This document shows positions 26,900 through 36,090 of a DNA stretch of 49,038 bases, piece after piece. The translations under genes were made by a program, and so were the position numbers. Positions within the stretch are counted from its first letter, which is position 1, and each line of letters opens with the position of its first letter. Origin of the DNA: a virus. A model generated the notes under the pieces. It ran no database searches, was not told the DNA's origin, and saw only the letters and a program-made list of their open reading frames with translations. The stretch spans positions 1-49,038 of the IMG/VR virus record IMGVR_UViG_3300025636_000007; one strand, given 5' to 3'.

Positions 26900-29002
26900 T
26901 TATCCTAAGAAACCAAGTCTGACTCTAATACTATTGTTGTTATCGAATATCTCAATCTTATTATTTTTAATTTCCATACGTTCACCAGTGGCAGAAGACT
27001 TGACATCTAAAGAACCAGTGACAGTAGCGTTTGATAATAATACATCGTTTCCAGATATACTGAAAGGACTTTGATTTGTATTGGCAGTAACAAACTTGAA
27101 TTTGTCTGCTGTCAATATAAAGTCTGAAGTTAATCCAGTGTTATTTAATTCAAACCCAGCAAAATGATTATTGACATCTAGGTTAACGAAGTACTTCGCA
27201 CTTACATCAGGAATGTCCAGTCCATCGATGGTATTATTAAGAGTGGTAGTTGTTACCAATCCCTGTACCGCATTTGCGATATCATCACCAATAGCGGATT
27301 GTAAATTGGTGACTAACGATGCTGCCGAAACTAGGGTCGCACTATCACCTGCTGATATTACCGAGGTTAAAGATGTCGTTGCGTTTGATACTGCGGACGT
27401 GATATCACCACTATCCGGTTTGAGGTCAATAGCATTACTTAATGAAGTAAGTTGCGCGCTCGTCGCTGATATATCAGAATCATTAGCATTTATCAATGAT
27501 GTTAAAGATGTCGTTGCGTTTGATACTGCGGACGTGATATCACCACTATCCGGTTTGAGGTCAATCTTACCTTCTAAAGTAGTGACTGCTTGATTTAATA
27601 ACGTAATTGCTCCACTATCCGCATCATATAGAATATCAGACCGTAACGCATCGCGAGCAGCCGCGGTTACATTGATAATATCAGAATCAGTTCGACCAGA
27701 TACCTCCAACGCACCTTCGAGTGTGACCACTTTGCTATTCAATACTGCGAGGTCAGAATCTACAGTGTCTAATATGTTTGATTGTAGTGTTTCGCGAGCA
27801 TTGGCTGTTGCGTTCACTACAAAATTAGAATCAATTAAATCAATCTCACCTTCGAGTAAGACCACTTTGCTATTCAATACCGCAATGTCAGAATCTACAG
27901 TGCTTAATATGTTCGACTGTAATGTCTCGCGAGCGGAAGCGGTTATACTAATAATGTCAGAATCAGATAAATCGATTAAATCAAGCGCACCTTCGAGTGA
28001 GACCACTTTAGTATTCAATACTGAGTATCCGCTGTCAACCGAGGCAATAATATTACTACGTAGTGTCTCCCGAGCATCGGCAGTTGCGTTCACTACAAAA
28101 TTAGAATCAATTAAATCAATCTCACCTTCTAGGGTAGTTACCCGTTGATTGACCAACTCAATACCATCACTATTAACTCCAATGATGCTTTCCAGATTAC
28201 TTTGGACTGTGCTTTGGATATCTGCTATTGTATCAGAATTGATTTCTACTGTTACACCATTTTCTAAGGCAGTTGTGCGAGATGCTATAGAAACTAGCTC
28301 ATCACTATTAGCGGAAACCGAAATTGTCAACGAATCAATCGCATCAGCATTTACGGTAGTCGCCTCTATAATGTCAGAGTCTATGTTTCTGAGTATAAGT
28401 AAATCTGCGTTAATAGAATCGATTGCTTGTGATTGTATCGCGATAATACCGGCACTGTCAACTATTTGAGTGGATAGTGTTGATATTGCTGAAGTGTTCG
28501 CCCCTATACGTATACCAAGGGCCTCATCTATAATGTTTAACTGCGCACTGACCGAATCTATGGCCTGAGCAAGTACAGTGACGCCATTACTATCTTGTTG
28601 AATTAACGTCTCAAGACGGGACTCTGCCTCAGATACCGCAGTAGTCACGAATGAAGAATCGACTCCACCTTCTACCTGAAGAGAGGATTGTAGGTCGATA
28701 TACCACTGAGAACCAGTAAGCAACTGTCCGTCAATAGAGTCTATCCGAGAATTAATACCAAACGTTCCCGTGGTTATTGCGTTAACCATTTCATCCGAAT
28801 TTACAAACGAAGACGAGTCTAGTACATTTAATACAAAGTCTCGCCATCCGGAATCTAGGGATGCGCCAGAACCTTCAAGACCTAGTAGTACAAGACTATA
28901 GACCTCATCGAAGTTGTAGTTGATTTTCTCGCCTGCTTGACGGAGAGTATCACCTGTTCCGTCATTACCCGCAGTACCAAGAAATAATGTTTGTTTTGGC
29001 AT
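26900..29002 (-). CDS. Repetitive tail-fibre-like protein (700 aa)
   Basis: The N-terminal module FLGTAGNDGTGDTLRQAGEK followed by INYNFDEVY is a baseplate-docking motif found at the start of many T4-like fibre and wedge-periphery proteins. Residues about 100-560 are 40-50-residue repeats (SKVVTLEGALE, ATARETLQSNI, KPDSGDITSAVSNATT) predicting a long coiled-coil shaft. The C-terminal portion (KYFVNLDVNNHFAGFEL to LSNATVTGSLDVKS) resembles fibre tip-attachment modules. It contains an exact 65-bp direct repeat. It is driven by a late promoter at 29032-29039. Confidence 0.8.
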   Translation of the reverse strand: MPKQTLFLGTAGNDGTGDTLRQAGEKINYNFDEVYSLVLLGLEGSGASLDSGWRDFVLNVLDSSSFVNSDEMVNAITTGTFGINSRIDSIDGQLLTGSQWYIDLQSSLQVEGGVDSSFVTTAVSEAESRLETLIQQDSNGVTVLAQAIDSVSAQLNIIDEALGIRIGANTSAISTLSTQIVDSAGIIAIQSQAIDSINADLLILRNIDSDIIEATTVNADAIDSLTISVSANSDELVSIASRTTALENGVTVEINSDTIADIQSTVQSNLESIIGVNSDGIELVNQRVTTLEGEIDLIDSNFVVNATADARETLRSNIIASVDSGYSVLNTKVVSLEGALDLIDLSDSDIISITASARETLQSNILSTVDSDIAVLNSKVVLLEGEIDLIDSNFVVNATANARETLQSNILDTVDSDLAVLNSKVVTLEGALEVSGRTDSDIINVTAAARDALRSDILYDADSGAITLLNQAVTTLEGKIDLKPDSGDITSAVSNATTSLTSLINANDSDISATSAQLTSLSNAIDLKPDSGDITSAVSNATTSLTSVISAGDSATLVSAASLVTNLQSAIGDDIANAVQGLVTTTTLNNTIDGLDIPDVSAKYFVNLDVNNHFAGFELNNTGLTSDFILTADKFKFVTANTNQSPFSISGNDVLLSNATVTGSLDVKSSATGERMEIKNNKIEIFDNNNSIRVRLGFLG
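27366..27565 (-). repeat. 65-bp exact direct repeat inside the fibre gene
   Basis: 27366-27430 and 27501-27565 are identical over 65 bases, offset by 135 bases (45 codons), and encode the same KPDSGDITSAVSNATTSLT segment twice. Recent duplication or gene conversion is likely. Shorter, near-exact repeats (for example around 27817 and 28092) lie further along the gene. Confidence 0.85.
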
Positions 29003-29031
29003 TATTCACTAATCCTAAAATTCTATTGTTC

Positions 29032-29039
29032 TATTTATA
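29032..29039 (-). promoter_or_regulatory. T4-type late promoter
   Basis: TATAAATA on the minus strand, 30 bases before the 700-aa fibre gene and right after the stop of nothing else on this strand; it lies between that gene and the 307-aa baseplate gene ending at 29045. Confidence 0.78.
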
Positions 29040-29044
29040 CACTA

Positions 29045-29968
29045 CTACGTAGATGAGTTTTCACTTTCACGTACAGCATCCATTGTTTCATATTCGGTAG
29101 ACATCACCAGCGTATCGTCATCTAATGTAGGAGAATTCTGGTCAGTGACATCACCTAATGTAGTAAATTCATCGTTTAGTACACCCAGAGGTACATCGGC
29201 ATATCTATCCAATATTTCAGTGCTACCTGTCTCTATGCCATTAGGGTCATTCATCACTAACGTGTTGTATCCCACTGTGGTCATCATAGGAGCCGCCAAA
29301 CCTTCTACTTGAATTCCAAATTCAACGACTTCTAACGGGTCGGTGGTAAGTCCTGCTCTACGACCTGTAGTCGCATCACCTACTGTCACAACATCGGCAG
29401 ATATATAGAATCCTGCGGGATGTGCGAAGCGAGTGTACAATCCATCATAGTCTACTTTAGATAGACCTGTTTTCAAAAGAATTGAGAATATCTGATATCG
29501 TTTATCATCTTGAATATATTTTTGTGATTCATACCCTATTTCGGATTCACCTACAATAAATATATTATTTTTTGGATATTGTATATCAATACTTTCATTA
29601 AAGAACGCACGGAAGAATTGTTCAACCGATATCTGTGTACCTTTAGACCTATAAAAGTCAGCAAGGAGTCTGGCCATCAACCTAGGATTCTGAAAGAATG
29701 ATGCTGACTGAAGACCATTACCTATCTCATTAATAATCTTATCTAAGTTATCTAATGATGCGCTTTGAATATTACGGACTTTAAATAAGTCGTGTATCTC
29801 TGACACAAAACTATCAGTATCATTGGCGTCCGAATATTCATAATACGCTTCTAAGAACTCTATAAGTTTAGGATATTCTTGCGCAAAAAATTCCGGTAAG
29901 ATGGTCTTTACAGCACTCTTATGGAACCCCACTACTCTTCTATGTTGGTCGGTTCTTATATTCGCCAT
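29045..29968 (-). CDS. Baseplate protein next to gp6 (307 aa; gp7-position candidate)
   Basis: The N-terminal helical region contains FFAQEYPKLIEFLEAYYEYS, then LFKVRNIQSASLDNLDKIIN and RLMARLLADFYRSKGTQISV followed by EQFFRAFFNESIDIQYPK. These are characteristic of a baseplate-associated protein seen beside gp6 in marine T4-like phages. Later comes FAHPAGFYISADVV. It starts at the stop of gp6 (29968 shared), so the two are coupled. In T4 this position is taken by gp7, but that is far longer (about 1,030 residues), so the equivalence is only positional. Confidence 0.72.
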   Translation of the reverse strand: MANIRTDQHRRVVGFHKSAVKTILPEFFAQEYPKLIEFLEAYYEYSDANDTDSFVSEIHDLFKVRNIQSASLDNLDKIINEIGNGLQSASFFQNPRLMARLLADFYRSKGTQISVEQFFRAFFNESIDIQYPKNNIFIVGESEIGYESQKYIQDDKRYQIFSILLKTGLSKVDYDGLYTRFAHPAGFYISADVVTVGDATTGRRAGLTTDPLEVVEFGIQVEGLAAPMMTTVGYNTLVMNDPNGIETGSTEILDRYADVPLGVLNDEFTTLGDVTDQNSPTLDDDTLVMSTEYETMDAVRESENSST

Positions 29969-31818
29969 TATAATACACTTCTGGTCGTTTGATAATCAAT
30001 GATGGCCTTTGTGAAAGACTTATCATTATCAATGTCGATTATGTAGTTCCGCAACGGTCTTAATGTGCTTTGATTGGCAGGTAACGCTGAAACTTTCAGG
30101 GCAGTACCAGAATACTCACTGGTAGAACTAAACTTGATACCTAAGATGCTTATTGTACCTAATGCTGAGTTATATGAACCCACGTTACTTAGACGCACAT
30201 TACCAGTTAAATCGAATATCTGTAATGTGGTAGAACCTAACTTGTTCTTAATAGTACAGTTTACACCGTTATATTTGAATATTGATGTTGTGATAACATG
30301 TTCTCTGTCATCAGGTTCGCTAAGTGCGAACGGAAAGTTGACTTTAAACTCTTGGTTCAATTCAACTGGAGAACCACCAGACTGTTCCAATAAGTCTGTG
30401 AGCATCTCGTCTAGTTCAATACGTTGTTGTCCTTTGACGGTCATCTTAGAGTTCAATATAGCAGGACTCAATGTGTCAATTATAGACAATAAGTTAGAAC
30501 GACGAAATACTGAATCAAATGTACTTAATTCCCGTCTAGCATATGCTGCGATAGTGTCTCTCACCTGAACCTCTAAAGATTCTGGGGTCAGTTCTGTTTG
30601 CGATGGGTCAAAGTTAAAGTTTGTAAGCAATTCTAGATATGTATATTGAGGGTTGACAAATTCAGTGTCAATTGACATAATAGAAAGATTGGATGTCAAG
30701 TCGTTTTTTATCGACGACTGTATCGTATTAATAAAAACATCGCTAAGACCTTCCTTAAAGTTTAATGATACAAATACTTTACCATATTGTGGGGGTATAT
30801 TCTCATTACCTCCCCACGCGACAGCATCTTCCACATATTTACCATAGTTAGATATAATCAATGAATGATAATCTTCCGCAGTAACTAACCGTTGTTGCGT
30901 GGCGAATGCGCGGGGAGCATTAAGTTTAATTGACGCTATACTCTCTTTCTCAGCACCACCTGAAGATTCAACTACAGTCGACACATTTAATTGTGCGCCA
31001 TTGATTGATGGTGAGAAAAACTGTGTCGCTCCATTCGCCTGATCAGCAGATGGTGATATATATCGCACTACGATTTTATTACCCGCCTGAGGGGTCTTAC
31101 CTAATATGTTACCGTCACTGAAGAATATTTCGTATTGTCCATTCGCGGCTTCATTCACTATATACACCGTAGAATCATCGGTGATAGTTGCTACATTATC
31201 AATGTTACTATACACAACATGGTCTATAGTATTAAAGTTATCATAAACTTCAACTAACATAGTCGATGTGTCGATAGTGTCATCAGGTATGACGTATACT
31301 TGACTATCCGACTTAGGGCCTACGAAGAATGTCTTAACTTTAGTCTTACCTTCAACTATAAGAATATCCGGTGATAGGTCACTTCCGGTGAAAACATAAG
31401 TTCCGTCATTATTGGTTGCGGTATAACTTTTTGTAGTTCTGAACACATAATTAACACCATCAGCATCACCAGTGAATTCCCATCCCGCTGGGATAGTTAT
31501 ATTTTCAGGGCCGTCCTGAAGTGTTGCAGTAACATTAATTGTTGCGGTTGACGCAGTACGTGACGCTGGTGTATAACCCAATGTCTCTGCGTGACCTACT
31601 ACCGAAGAACGTAATTGAGCACTACTTAAAAATGATTCGTTGATTGCTAAGTTGGCAGTAAGGCCATTAATATGTGTATTGTACGCTAACACATCTAAGA
31701 TGTTAGATAACCCACTCGCCTCAAAGTTGTAATCAGCGAATTCTTCTTTCTGCATCAATGCTGTTTTTAGACTAGCCTTAATATTCGAAAAATCTAAGTC
31801 AGAAGTTTTGATATTCAT
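29968..31818 (-). CDS. 6: Baseplate wedge subunit gp6 (baseplate J-like)
   Basis: The N-terminal domain matches gp6: DLDFSNIKASLKTALMQKEE, FADYNFEASGLSNILDVLAY, NTHINGLTANLAINESFL and LRSSVVGHAETLGYTPAS. It continues with a long beta-rich middle and a baseplate-J-type region (APRAFATQQRLVTAEDYHSL). At 616 residues it is close to T4 gp6 (660). gp6 dimers form the continuous inner ring that ties the wedges together around the hub. It lies between gp25 (shared base at 31818) and the 307-aa protein, with single-base overlaps on both sides, which should keep the expression ratio fixed. Confidence 0.92.
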   Translation of the reverse strand: MNIKTSDLDFSNIKASLKTALMQKEEFADYNFEASGLSNILDVLAYNTHINGLTANLAINESFLSSAQLRSSVVGHAETLGYTPASRTASTATINVTATLQDGPENITIPAGWEFTGDADGVNYVFRTTKSYTATNNDGTYVFTGSDLSPDILIVEGKTKVKTFFVGPKSDSQVYVIPDDTIDTSTMLVEVYDNFNTIDHVVYSNIDNVATITDDSTVYIVNEAANGQYEIFFSDGNILGKTPQAGNKIVVRYISPSADQANGATQFFSPSINGAQLNVSTVVESSGGAEKESIASIKLNAPRAFATQQRLVTAEDYHSLIISNYGKYVEDAVAWGGNENIPPQYGKVFVSLNFKEGLSDVFINTIQSSIKNDLTSNLSIMSIDTEFVNPQYTYLELLTNFNFDPSQTELTPESLEVQVRDTIAAYARRELSTFDSVFRRSNLLSIIDTLSPAILNSKMTVKGQQRIELDEMLTDLLEQSGGSPVELNQEFKVNFPFALSEPDDREHVITTSIFKYNGVNCTIKNKLGSTTLQIFDLTGNVRLSNVGSYNSALGTISILGIKFSSTSEYSGTALKVSALPANQSTLRPLRNYIIDIDNDKSFTKAIIDYQTTRSVL

Positions 31819-32258
31819 TATCTTATCCTTGCTATAGTAACGTTCAATGTTACTGTTTCTAATGTATTAACGAGTTGAAATACCACAGCAATATTAACTG
31901 AGTTATTATTTGAGTTTAAGTCGACCTTGACACCATTAACGATGGCGCGGGGTTCATGTTTACCGATTGCGTGTTTAATCTTATTAGAAACATCGCTAGC
32001 CTCTAATTCAGTGTCAAGAGAAAATAACATTTGCTGTATATTACCACCAAATCTAGACCTGAATGGTCGTTCCCTATTATTCGTCATGATAAGATTCTTT
32101 ATTGACTGTTTAACCGCAGCAGCATCAGTCTTTTTGTAGATATCACCCGACGATTTCGGTTCAAACGAACAATCTATATCCGTGTGTACACGCTTCACTG
32201 AGGATACCAGTGACGTGTTTAATAAGTTACCGTCTTCTATTGAAAATGCTTTTGCCAT
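31818..32258 (-). CDS. 25: Baseplate wedge subunit gp25
   Basis: A 146-residue protein (T4 gp25: 132). It has the gp25-family pattern AVKQSIKNLIMTNNRERPFR, SRFGGNIQQMLF and the EPR motif within GKHEPRAIVNGVKVD. This is the family shared by phage baseplates and type VI secretion (TssE). gp25 joins gp6 in the inner baseplate and helps nucleate the sheath. The gene follows a late promoter at 32283-32290 and its stop overlaps the gp6 start. Confidence 0.93.
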   Translation of the reverse strand: MAKAFSIEDGNLLNTSLVSSVKRVHTDIDCSFEPKSSGDIYKKTDAAAVKQSIKNLIMTNNRERPFRSRFGGNIQQMLFSLDTELEASDVSNKIKHAIGKHEPRAIVNGVKVDLNSNNNSVNIAVVFQLVNTLETVTLNVTIARIR

Positions 32259-32282
32259 TGTTATCTCAAACTCTTTTTATTC

Positions 32283-32290
32283 TATTTATA
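32283..32290 (-). promoter_or_regulatory. T4-type late promoter for gp25-gp6
   Basis: TATAAATA on the minus strand, 25 bases before the gp25 start, directly upstream of the wedge block 32258-29045. Confidence 0.78.
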
Positions 32291-32294
32291 TAGG

Positions 32295-33446
32295 TTATGC
32301 TATACTAGGTTCAGGTAATTTGATTTTAGGTAAGTTTAATTCAATGCTAGTGGGGATTCCTATTATTGCTAACACTTCACAGAAGTCTATTGTCAGCAAA
32401 TCTAATATCTTACCTAAACCAATTTTATCTAAGAACTTTTTAATCTTTTTTATCCATATTAATATCAATTCCTTTTGCCATTGGGATACCCAATCCTGTG
32501 CTGCCTTAACTAGTTCGCGTATCTTGTCTTCTGCCATGGTAACAGATTCGTCAATTTCTCCGATGATGTCGACTAACCTGTACCCGAACAATTCTATGTT
32601 CTCTAATTCCTTAATGACTATACTGTATACAGCACCTTGAACATCGAATTCACTATTGGCAAATTCATCAAGGTCATCTTGTATGCGCTTTACCTCTTCT
32701 TCAGCTTTTGCCTTAATTCTTGCCATTTCCTCTTTGATAAACGCACCGACATCAAAATTGAGTAGGTCAGGTATTGGTGGTAATCCTAATGCGTCCCATA
32801 TGGATTTAAACTTCTTAATAAGTTTTGCGAACATCTTTAACAATAACCCAGACAAACCATTAACTATTTCGGTTTTGATATAGTCCCAAGTGAGTTTGGT
32901 TCTCCATTCAGCACAATCCACACCCCATTCACCTTCCCAAAAACGGAGTGGTTCCGGTATCATATTGTAAATATCATCACCTTTCTCAGCGATTTGTAAC
33001 ATTATATTTTGTTGTTCTTCTTTATCTAATATCTTGAGTAGGTTTATTGTGATACCCAACACATTGATATTGAAGTCTACTGGAATTATTTTGTTAATCA
33101 GTTCTAATATTTTGACTGGAATGTATATGTGAAATTCCGCAATGAGTTCACCCCATGCGTCTTTAATTTCTTTCTGCCAGTTACGAACAGAACCCTTCTT
33201 CCAATAAGGAGACATGAGTTTTGATAACTTGTCTATAAAATCATTAACCGTTTTGATAACATCTTGTATCTGAGCAACAACATCATCTGCTAGTTGTCCC
33301 GCATATGTTACAAGATACGCCTCAAGTTCACTGGGTATCTTTGCTATATCATCAAAGAACTGAACGAACTCACCCTTTCGAGGTAACAGTTCACCACTGG
33401 TACACGGTAGTTTTAATTTTATTTCAGGCAACTGGTATGCTGACAT
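32295..33446 (-). CDS. Helical baseplate-cluster protein of unknown function (383 aa)
   Basis: The family is not recognised. The protein is largely alpha-helical, with an amphipathic C-terminal half (IKEEMARIKAKAEEEVKRIQ, KELENIELFGYRLVDIIGEI) and short hydrophobic stretches (ILELINKIIPVDFNINVLGI, NGLSGLLLKMFAKLI). There is no signal peptide. It is coupled to gp5 by a one-base overlap at 33446. Its place between the hub protein gp5 and wedge protein gp25 suggests a hub-to-wedge linker, tape-measure-like plug or assembly factor. A protein delivered through the tail during infection is also possible. Confidence 0.7.
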   Translation of the reverse strand: MSAYQLPEIKLKLPCTSGELLPRKGEFVQFFDDIAKIPSELEAYLVTYAGQLADDVVAQIQDVIKTVNDFIDKLSKLMSPYWKKGSVRNWQKEIKDAWGELIAEFHIYIPVKILELINKIIPVDFNINVLGITINLLKILDKEEQQNIMLQIAEKGDDIYNMIPEPLRFWEGEWGVDCAEWRTKLTWDYIKTEIVNGLSGLLLKMFAKLIKKFKSIWDALGLPPIPDLLNFDVGAFIKEEMARIKAKAEEEVKRIQDDLDEFANSEFDVQGAVYSIVIKELENIELFGYRLVDIIGEIDESVTMAEDKIRELVKAAQDWVSQWQKELILIWIKKIKKFLDKIGLGKILDLLTIDFCEVLAIIGIPTSIELNLPKIKLPEPSIA

Positions 33447-34042
33447 TATGAATTCAACTTTATGACTGGAGCGCTAACAGTTACTGATTGTCCTGCTTTT
33501 AAATTAACCGAACCAGTCACGTTGATTGTGACATCACCCATCACCGTAAGGGTATCATTTTTTTGAATAACAGTGACACGAGAACCGTCTGCTTGTAGTT
33601 CATAGTGTGTCCCCGATTTATGATGTTCTTTGATACGTTCCTCACCCTCGGTGTCATCATACTCTTTATAATGTCCACTCTCGGTCGCGTATACTTTATT
33701 ATATGGGTAGTTCGCTTTTGTTCTTTCGTGCGCGTCACCTTCTTTAGGAATAGTACCTATTACCAAAGGTAACTGAGATGACTGCCCGTCCATGAATACG
33801 CCGAATACCTGAGTACCCACAAGGATCCCCAAGTTCTGACCTTTACCTTCATGGATACCCTGAGTAACAGGTACAATTATCTGTGCCCAAGGTAAGTCCT
33901 CGTCGGCTATATCATCATATACACCAAACACCTTGACTTTAACCCTTCCTAGTTTAAGAGGGTCATTTTTATTATCTACAACTTGACCAATAAACCATCT
34001 TGTCTGGTCACCATAAAAATCTGAAAAACTACGTGGAATCAT
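33446..34042 (-). CDS. 5: Baseplate hub/spike protein gp5-type, no lysozyme domain
   Basis: Residues 1-100 are an OB-fold: RWFIGQVVDNKNDPLKLGRV, KVKVFGVYDD, DLPWAQIIVPVTQG and GTQVFGVFMDGQSSQLPLVI, as in gp5 and VgrG. The remainder has the short linking helix/strand segment and a beta-stem start (GDVTINVTGSVNLKAGQSVT). At 198 residues it lacks the lysozyme domain and long beta-helix of T4 gp5 (575). It forms the tip of the tube, sitting under gp27, and penetrates the outer membrane. Peptidoglycan cleavage must come from another protein. It is one base after gp27. Confidence 0.85.
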   Translation of the reverse strand: MIPRSFSDFYGDQTRWFIGQVVDNKNDPLKLGRVKVKVFGVYDDIADEDLPWAQIIVPVTQGIHEGKGQNLGILVGTQVFGVFMDGQSSQLPLVIGTIPKEGDAHERTKANYPYNKVYATESGHYKEYDDTEGEERIKEHHKSGTHYELQADGSRVTVIQKNDTLTVMGDVTINVTGSVNLKAGQSVTVSAPVIKLNS

Positions 34043-35347
34043 TTATACATCACTATTATCTAATTTAACACCCGTGAACGTGATACTATACAATTCTGGT
34101 TTGAATGAATGTTTCGCTGAGAATAATAAGTAATCACCCGATTTCTTACTATCAAAAGGATTCTCTTCATTTTCACTGTTACTTAAAAATCTAAGTCTCA
34201 ATTTTCTACCTACAGTATTATACCTATCACTACTAAAAAAATCTACACCATTGACTACGAACGTCAATGGCGATTTCTTGACCAAAGATACCATAGCACG
34301 ACCTGCTACATCTAATCTATACTTACCTTCACTAACACGTTCTGAAAACGTCTGATAATCTTCATACGCTGAGGTACCACCAATCTGAGAAGTGATACGA
34401 CTCTCGATAATGTTATATGGTTTACCGTCTAATTTATAATCTTCAGTGTACAGTGGTTTACCGGTCACAATGCCACTAGCCTTCATTTTAGCGATGACAT
34501 CTTTTACTACATCAAACTTAACATCGACTTCGGTGTTCTTGGTCACATTGAAATATTGATGTTTACTACCTATGTGTCCTGCGTCAATAATACTGAAAAG
34601 GTCTTCTGTCTTAGAATACTTGTAACTTAACATTTTACGACGTTTAGTAACCTGATTACCATCAACGGCGTTATCAGATTCGGAATAGGTATATGGCGCC
34701 TTAGGGTTCATTGGAACTGCGGTCATCATCGATTCTAAATCGTGGAATATCAGTGCGTTCTGTTGTAAGGGGGAGAACAAATAATATGGGTACCCGTCCT
34801 GAGTGGTTGTCTTATTTTTAATCCAATTCAAGGCATTCAAAGGAGTCAGGTTAGGAATAATAACTCTCATCTCGTGAGCGTCCTTAGAACTAGATTGAAA
34901 CTCTCTCCCGAGTATGGCAGAAATATTAGCACAAATCTTTGTTCCCGTACCTTTGTATGCTTTGTTAACGTTAAGCAAGTTAGATTCGAATGCGATATCT
35001 TCTAATATATGACAAATGATGTATTCATTAGTACCATTAACTTTATCACTTGATATTATCTTGTCTATATAAAATATCTTTTTAATGTTCGCGCCATCTG
35101 TTTGACTTGACGCAAAAGTAATTTCTAATTTTTCACCACCACCAAAGTCAACGGAACCTAACAAATCGGTAGAATCCATAAATCCGATTACACCAGTTAA
35201 GTACGGTTTCTCTATATGCTCATATATGTCTATATCACTAACGGTATTAGTAATATTAAGTGGTACCGATATCTTGTCCGACGATAGAATTACCGTCCAC
35301 TGGACATCAGTAATTTGTTCTACAGCACTAGGAGATACCGAACTCAT
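34043..35347 (-). CDS. 27: Baseplate hub protein gp27-like
   Basis: A 434-residue protein (T4 gp27: 391). It has the hub arrangement of two tube-like beta domains: SVPLNITNTVSDIDIYEHIE, YLTGVIGFMDSTD, FYIDKIISSDKVNG, then ISAILGREF, IPNLTPLNALNWI and YPYYLFSPL, a pattern shared with gp27 and gpD-like hubs. The C-terminal region is GDYLLFSAKHSFKPELYSIT followed by FTGVKLDNS. The trimer makes the pseudo-hexameric adapter between the spike (gp5) and the tube. It overlaps the gp53 gene by four bases at its start and abuts gp5 at its end, matching functional order. Confidence 0.83.
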   Translation of the reverse strand: MSSVSPSAVEQITDVQWTVILSSDKISVPLNITNTVSDIDIYEHIEKPYLTGVIGFMDSTDLLGSVDFGGGEKLEITFASSQTDGANIKKIFYIDKIISSDKVNGTNEYIICHILEDIAFESNLLNVNKAYKGTGTKICANISAILGREFQSSSKDAHEMRVIIPNLTPLNALNWIKNKTTTQDGYPYYLFSPLQQNALIFHDLESMMTAVPMNPKAPYTYSESDNAVDGNQVTKRRKMLSYKYSKTEDLFSIIDAGHIGSKHQYFNVTKNTEVDVKFDVVKDVIAKMKASGIVTGKPLYTEDYKLDGKPYNIIESRITSQIGGTSAYEDYQTFSERVSEGKYRLDVAGRAMVSLVKKSPLTFVVNGVDFFSSDRYNTVGRKLRLRFLSNSENEENPFDSKKSGDYLLFSAKHSFKPELYSITFTGVKLDNSDV

Positions 35348-36090
35348 TGACTTTTCACCGCGTCACGGAACGCCTTAACGACAGTATTGACGTTAGCGGG
35401 TCGCAATACGCGTATCTTACGTAACGCATCGTTCTGTTGTACATAATGTATAGTATTGGTCACAGGGGTAACCAAGTCACTAATGACTGAATATGGGTCT
35501 ATATCAACAACTTCACCGTCACCATCTACATAGTGGTGGGGTGCGTTGTATTCAGCAACTGCTGCTGTCAATTCCATAGTTAGTAGACCTGAAAGTGTCT
35601 GTCCATTTATGCTAGTTTTACCGATAAAGGAACCTTCTCTCACCTCAATGGTAAGTTGACCCAAGTCTAAGTCTCTATGTACAACAGTACCTACCGGAAT
35701 GATTTCATCCTGAGAGTTTATATATGAATAGACCTCTTGACCTATATTAAATTTAAGGTACAGTTCAGGGTCGCGTGTAATCAAAATTTCATTATTAAAA
35801 TCTTCTAAAATTTTAGAAGTCAAATCCTTATTTGATAATGGCCAACCACTCTGGCGGATATTATCATTCATTAAATATAGTACCCAATGTAATTCTGGAT
35901 TACCATACAATGTATCTGCGACATGGTCTGGACGTTCACCGTCTCTAATATAATAATCTTGATAGAATGCGGCTGCCTCTTTTACTTCATCTAAAATATC
36001 AGCATATGCGGATAAGTTCTGAGTGAGTACCCGTTCCGAACCCCCACCATATTGATAAAATGTTTTTGGAAATGCTTTGAAATACGACAT
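35344..36090 (-). CDS. 53: Baseplate wedge subunit gp53
   Basis: The pattern DTLYGNPELHWVLYLMNDN in residues about 60-78 is the hallmark of the gp53 family (T4 gp53 has AIYGNPQLYWVLLMCNDN). Before it is a region with YYIRDGERPDHVAD, also shared. The N-terminus is MSYFKAFPKTFYQYGGGSER, and the C-terminus NDALRKIRVLRPANVNTVVK parallels the T4 end ENEKLRQIKIIAKSDIN. At 248 residues it is longer than T4 gp53 (196), with a beta insertion around 130-180. gp53 binds gp25 and gp6 in the inner wedge. It shares one base with the gp48 stop. Confidence 0.92.
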   Translation of the reverse strand: MSYFKAFPKTFYQYGGGSERVLTQNLSAYADILDEVKEAAAFYQDYYIRDGERPDHVADTLYGNPELHWVLYLMNDNIRQSGWPLSNKDLTSKILEDFNNEILITRDPELYLKFNIGQEVYSYINSQDEIIPVGTVVHRDLDLGQLTIEVREGSFIGKTSINGQTLSGLLTMELTAAVAEYNAPHHYVDGDGEVVDIDPYSVISDLVTPVTNTIHYVQQNDALRKIRVLRPANVNTVVKAFRDAVKSQ

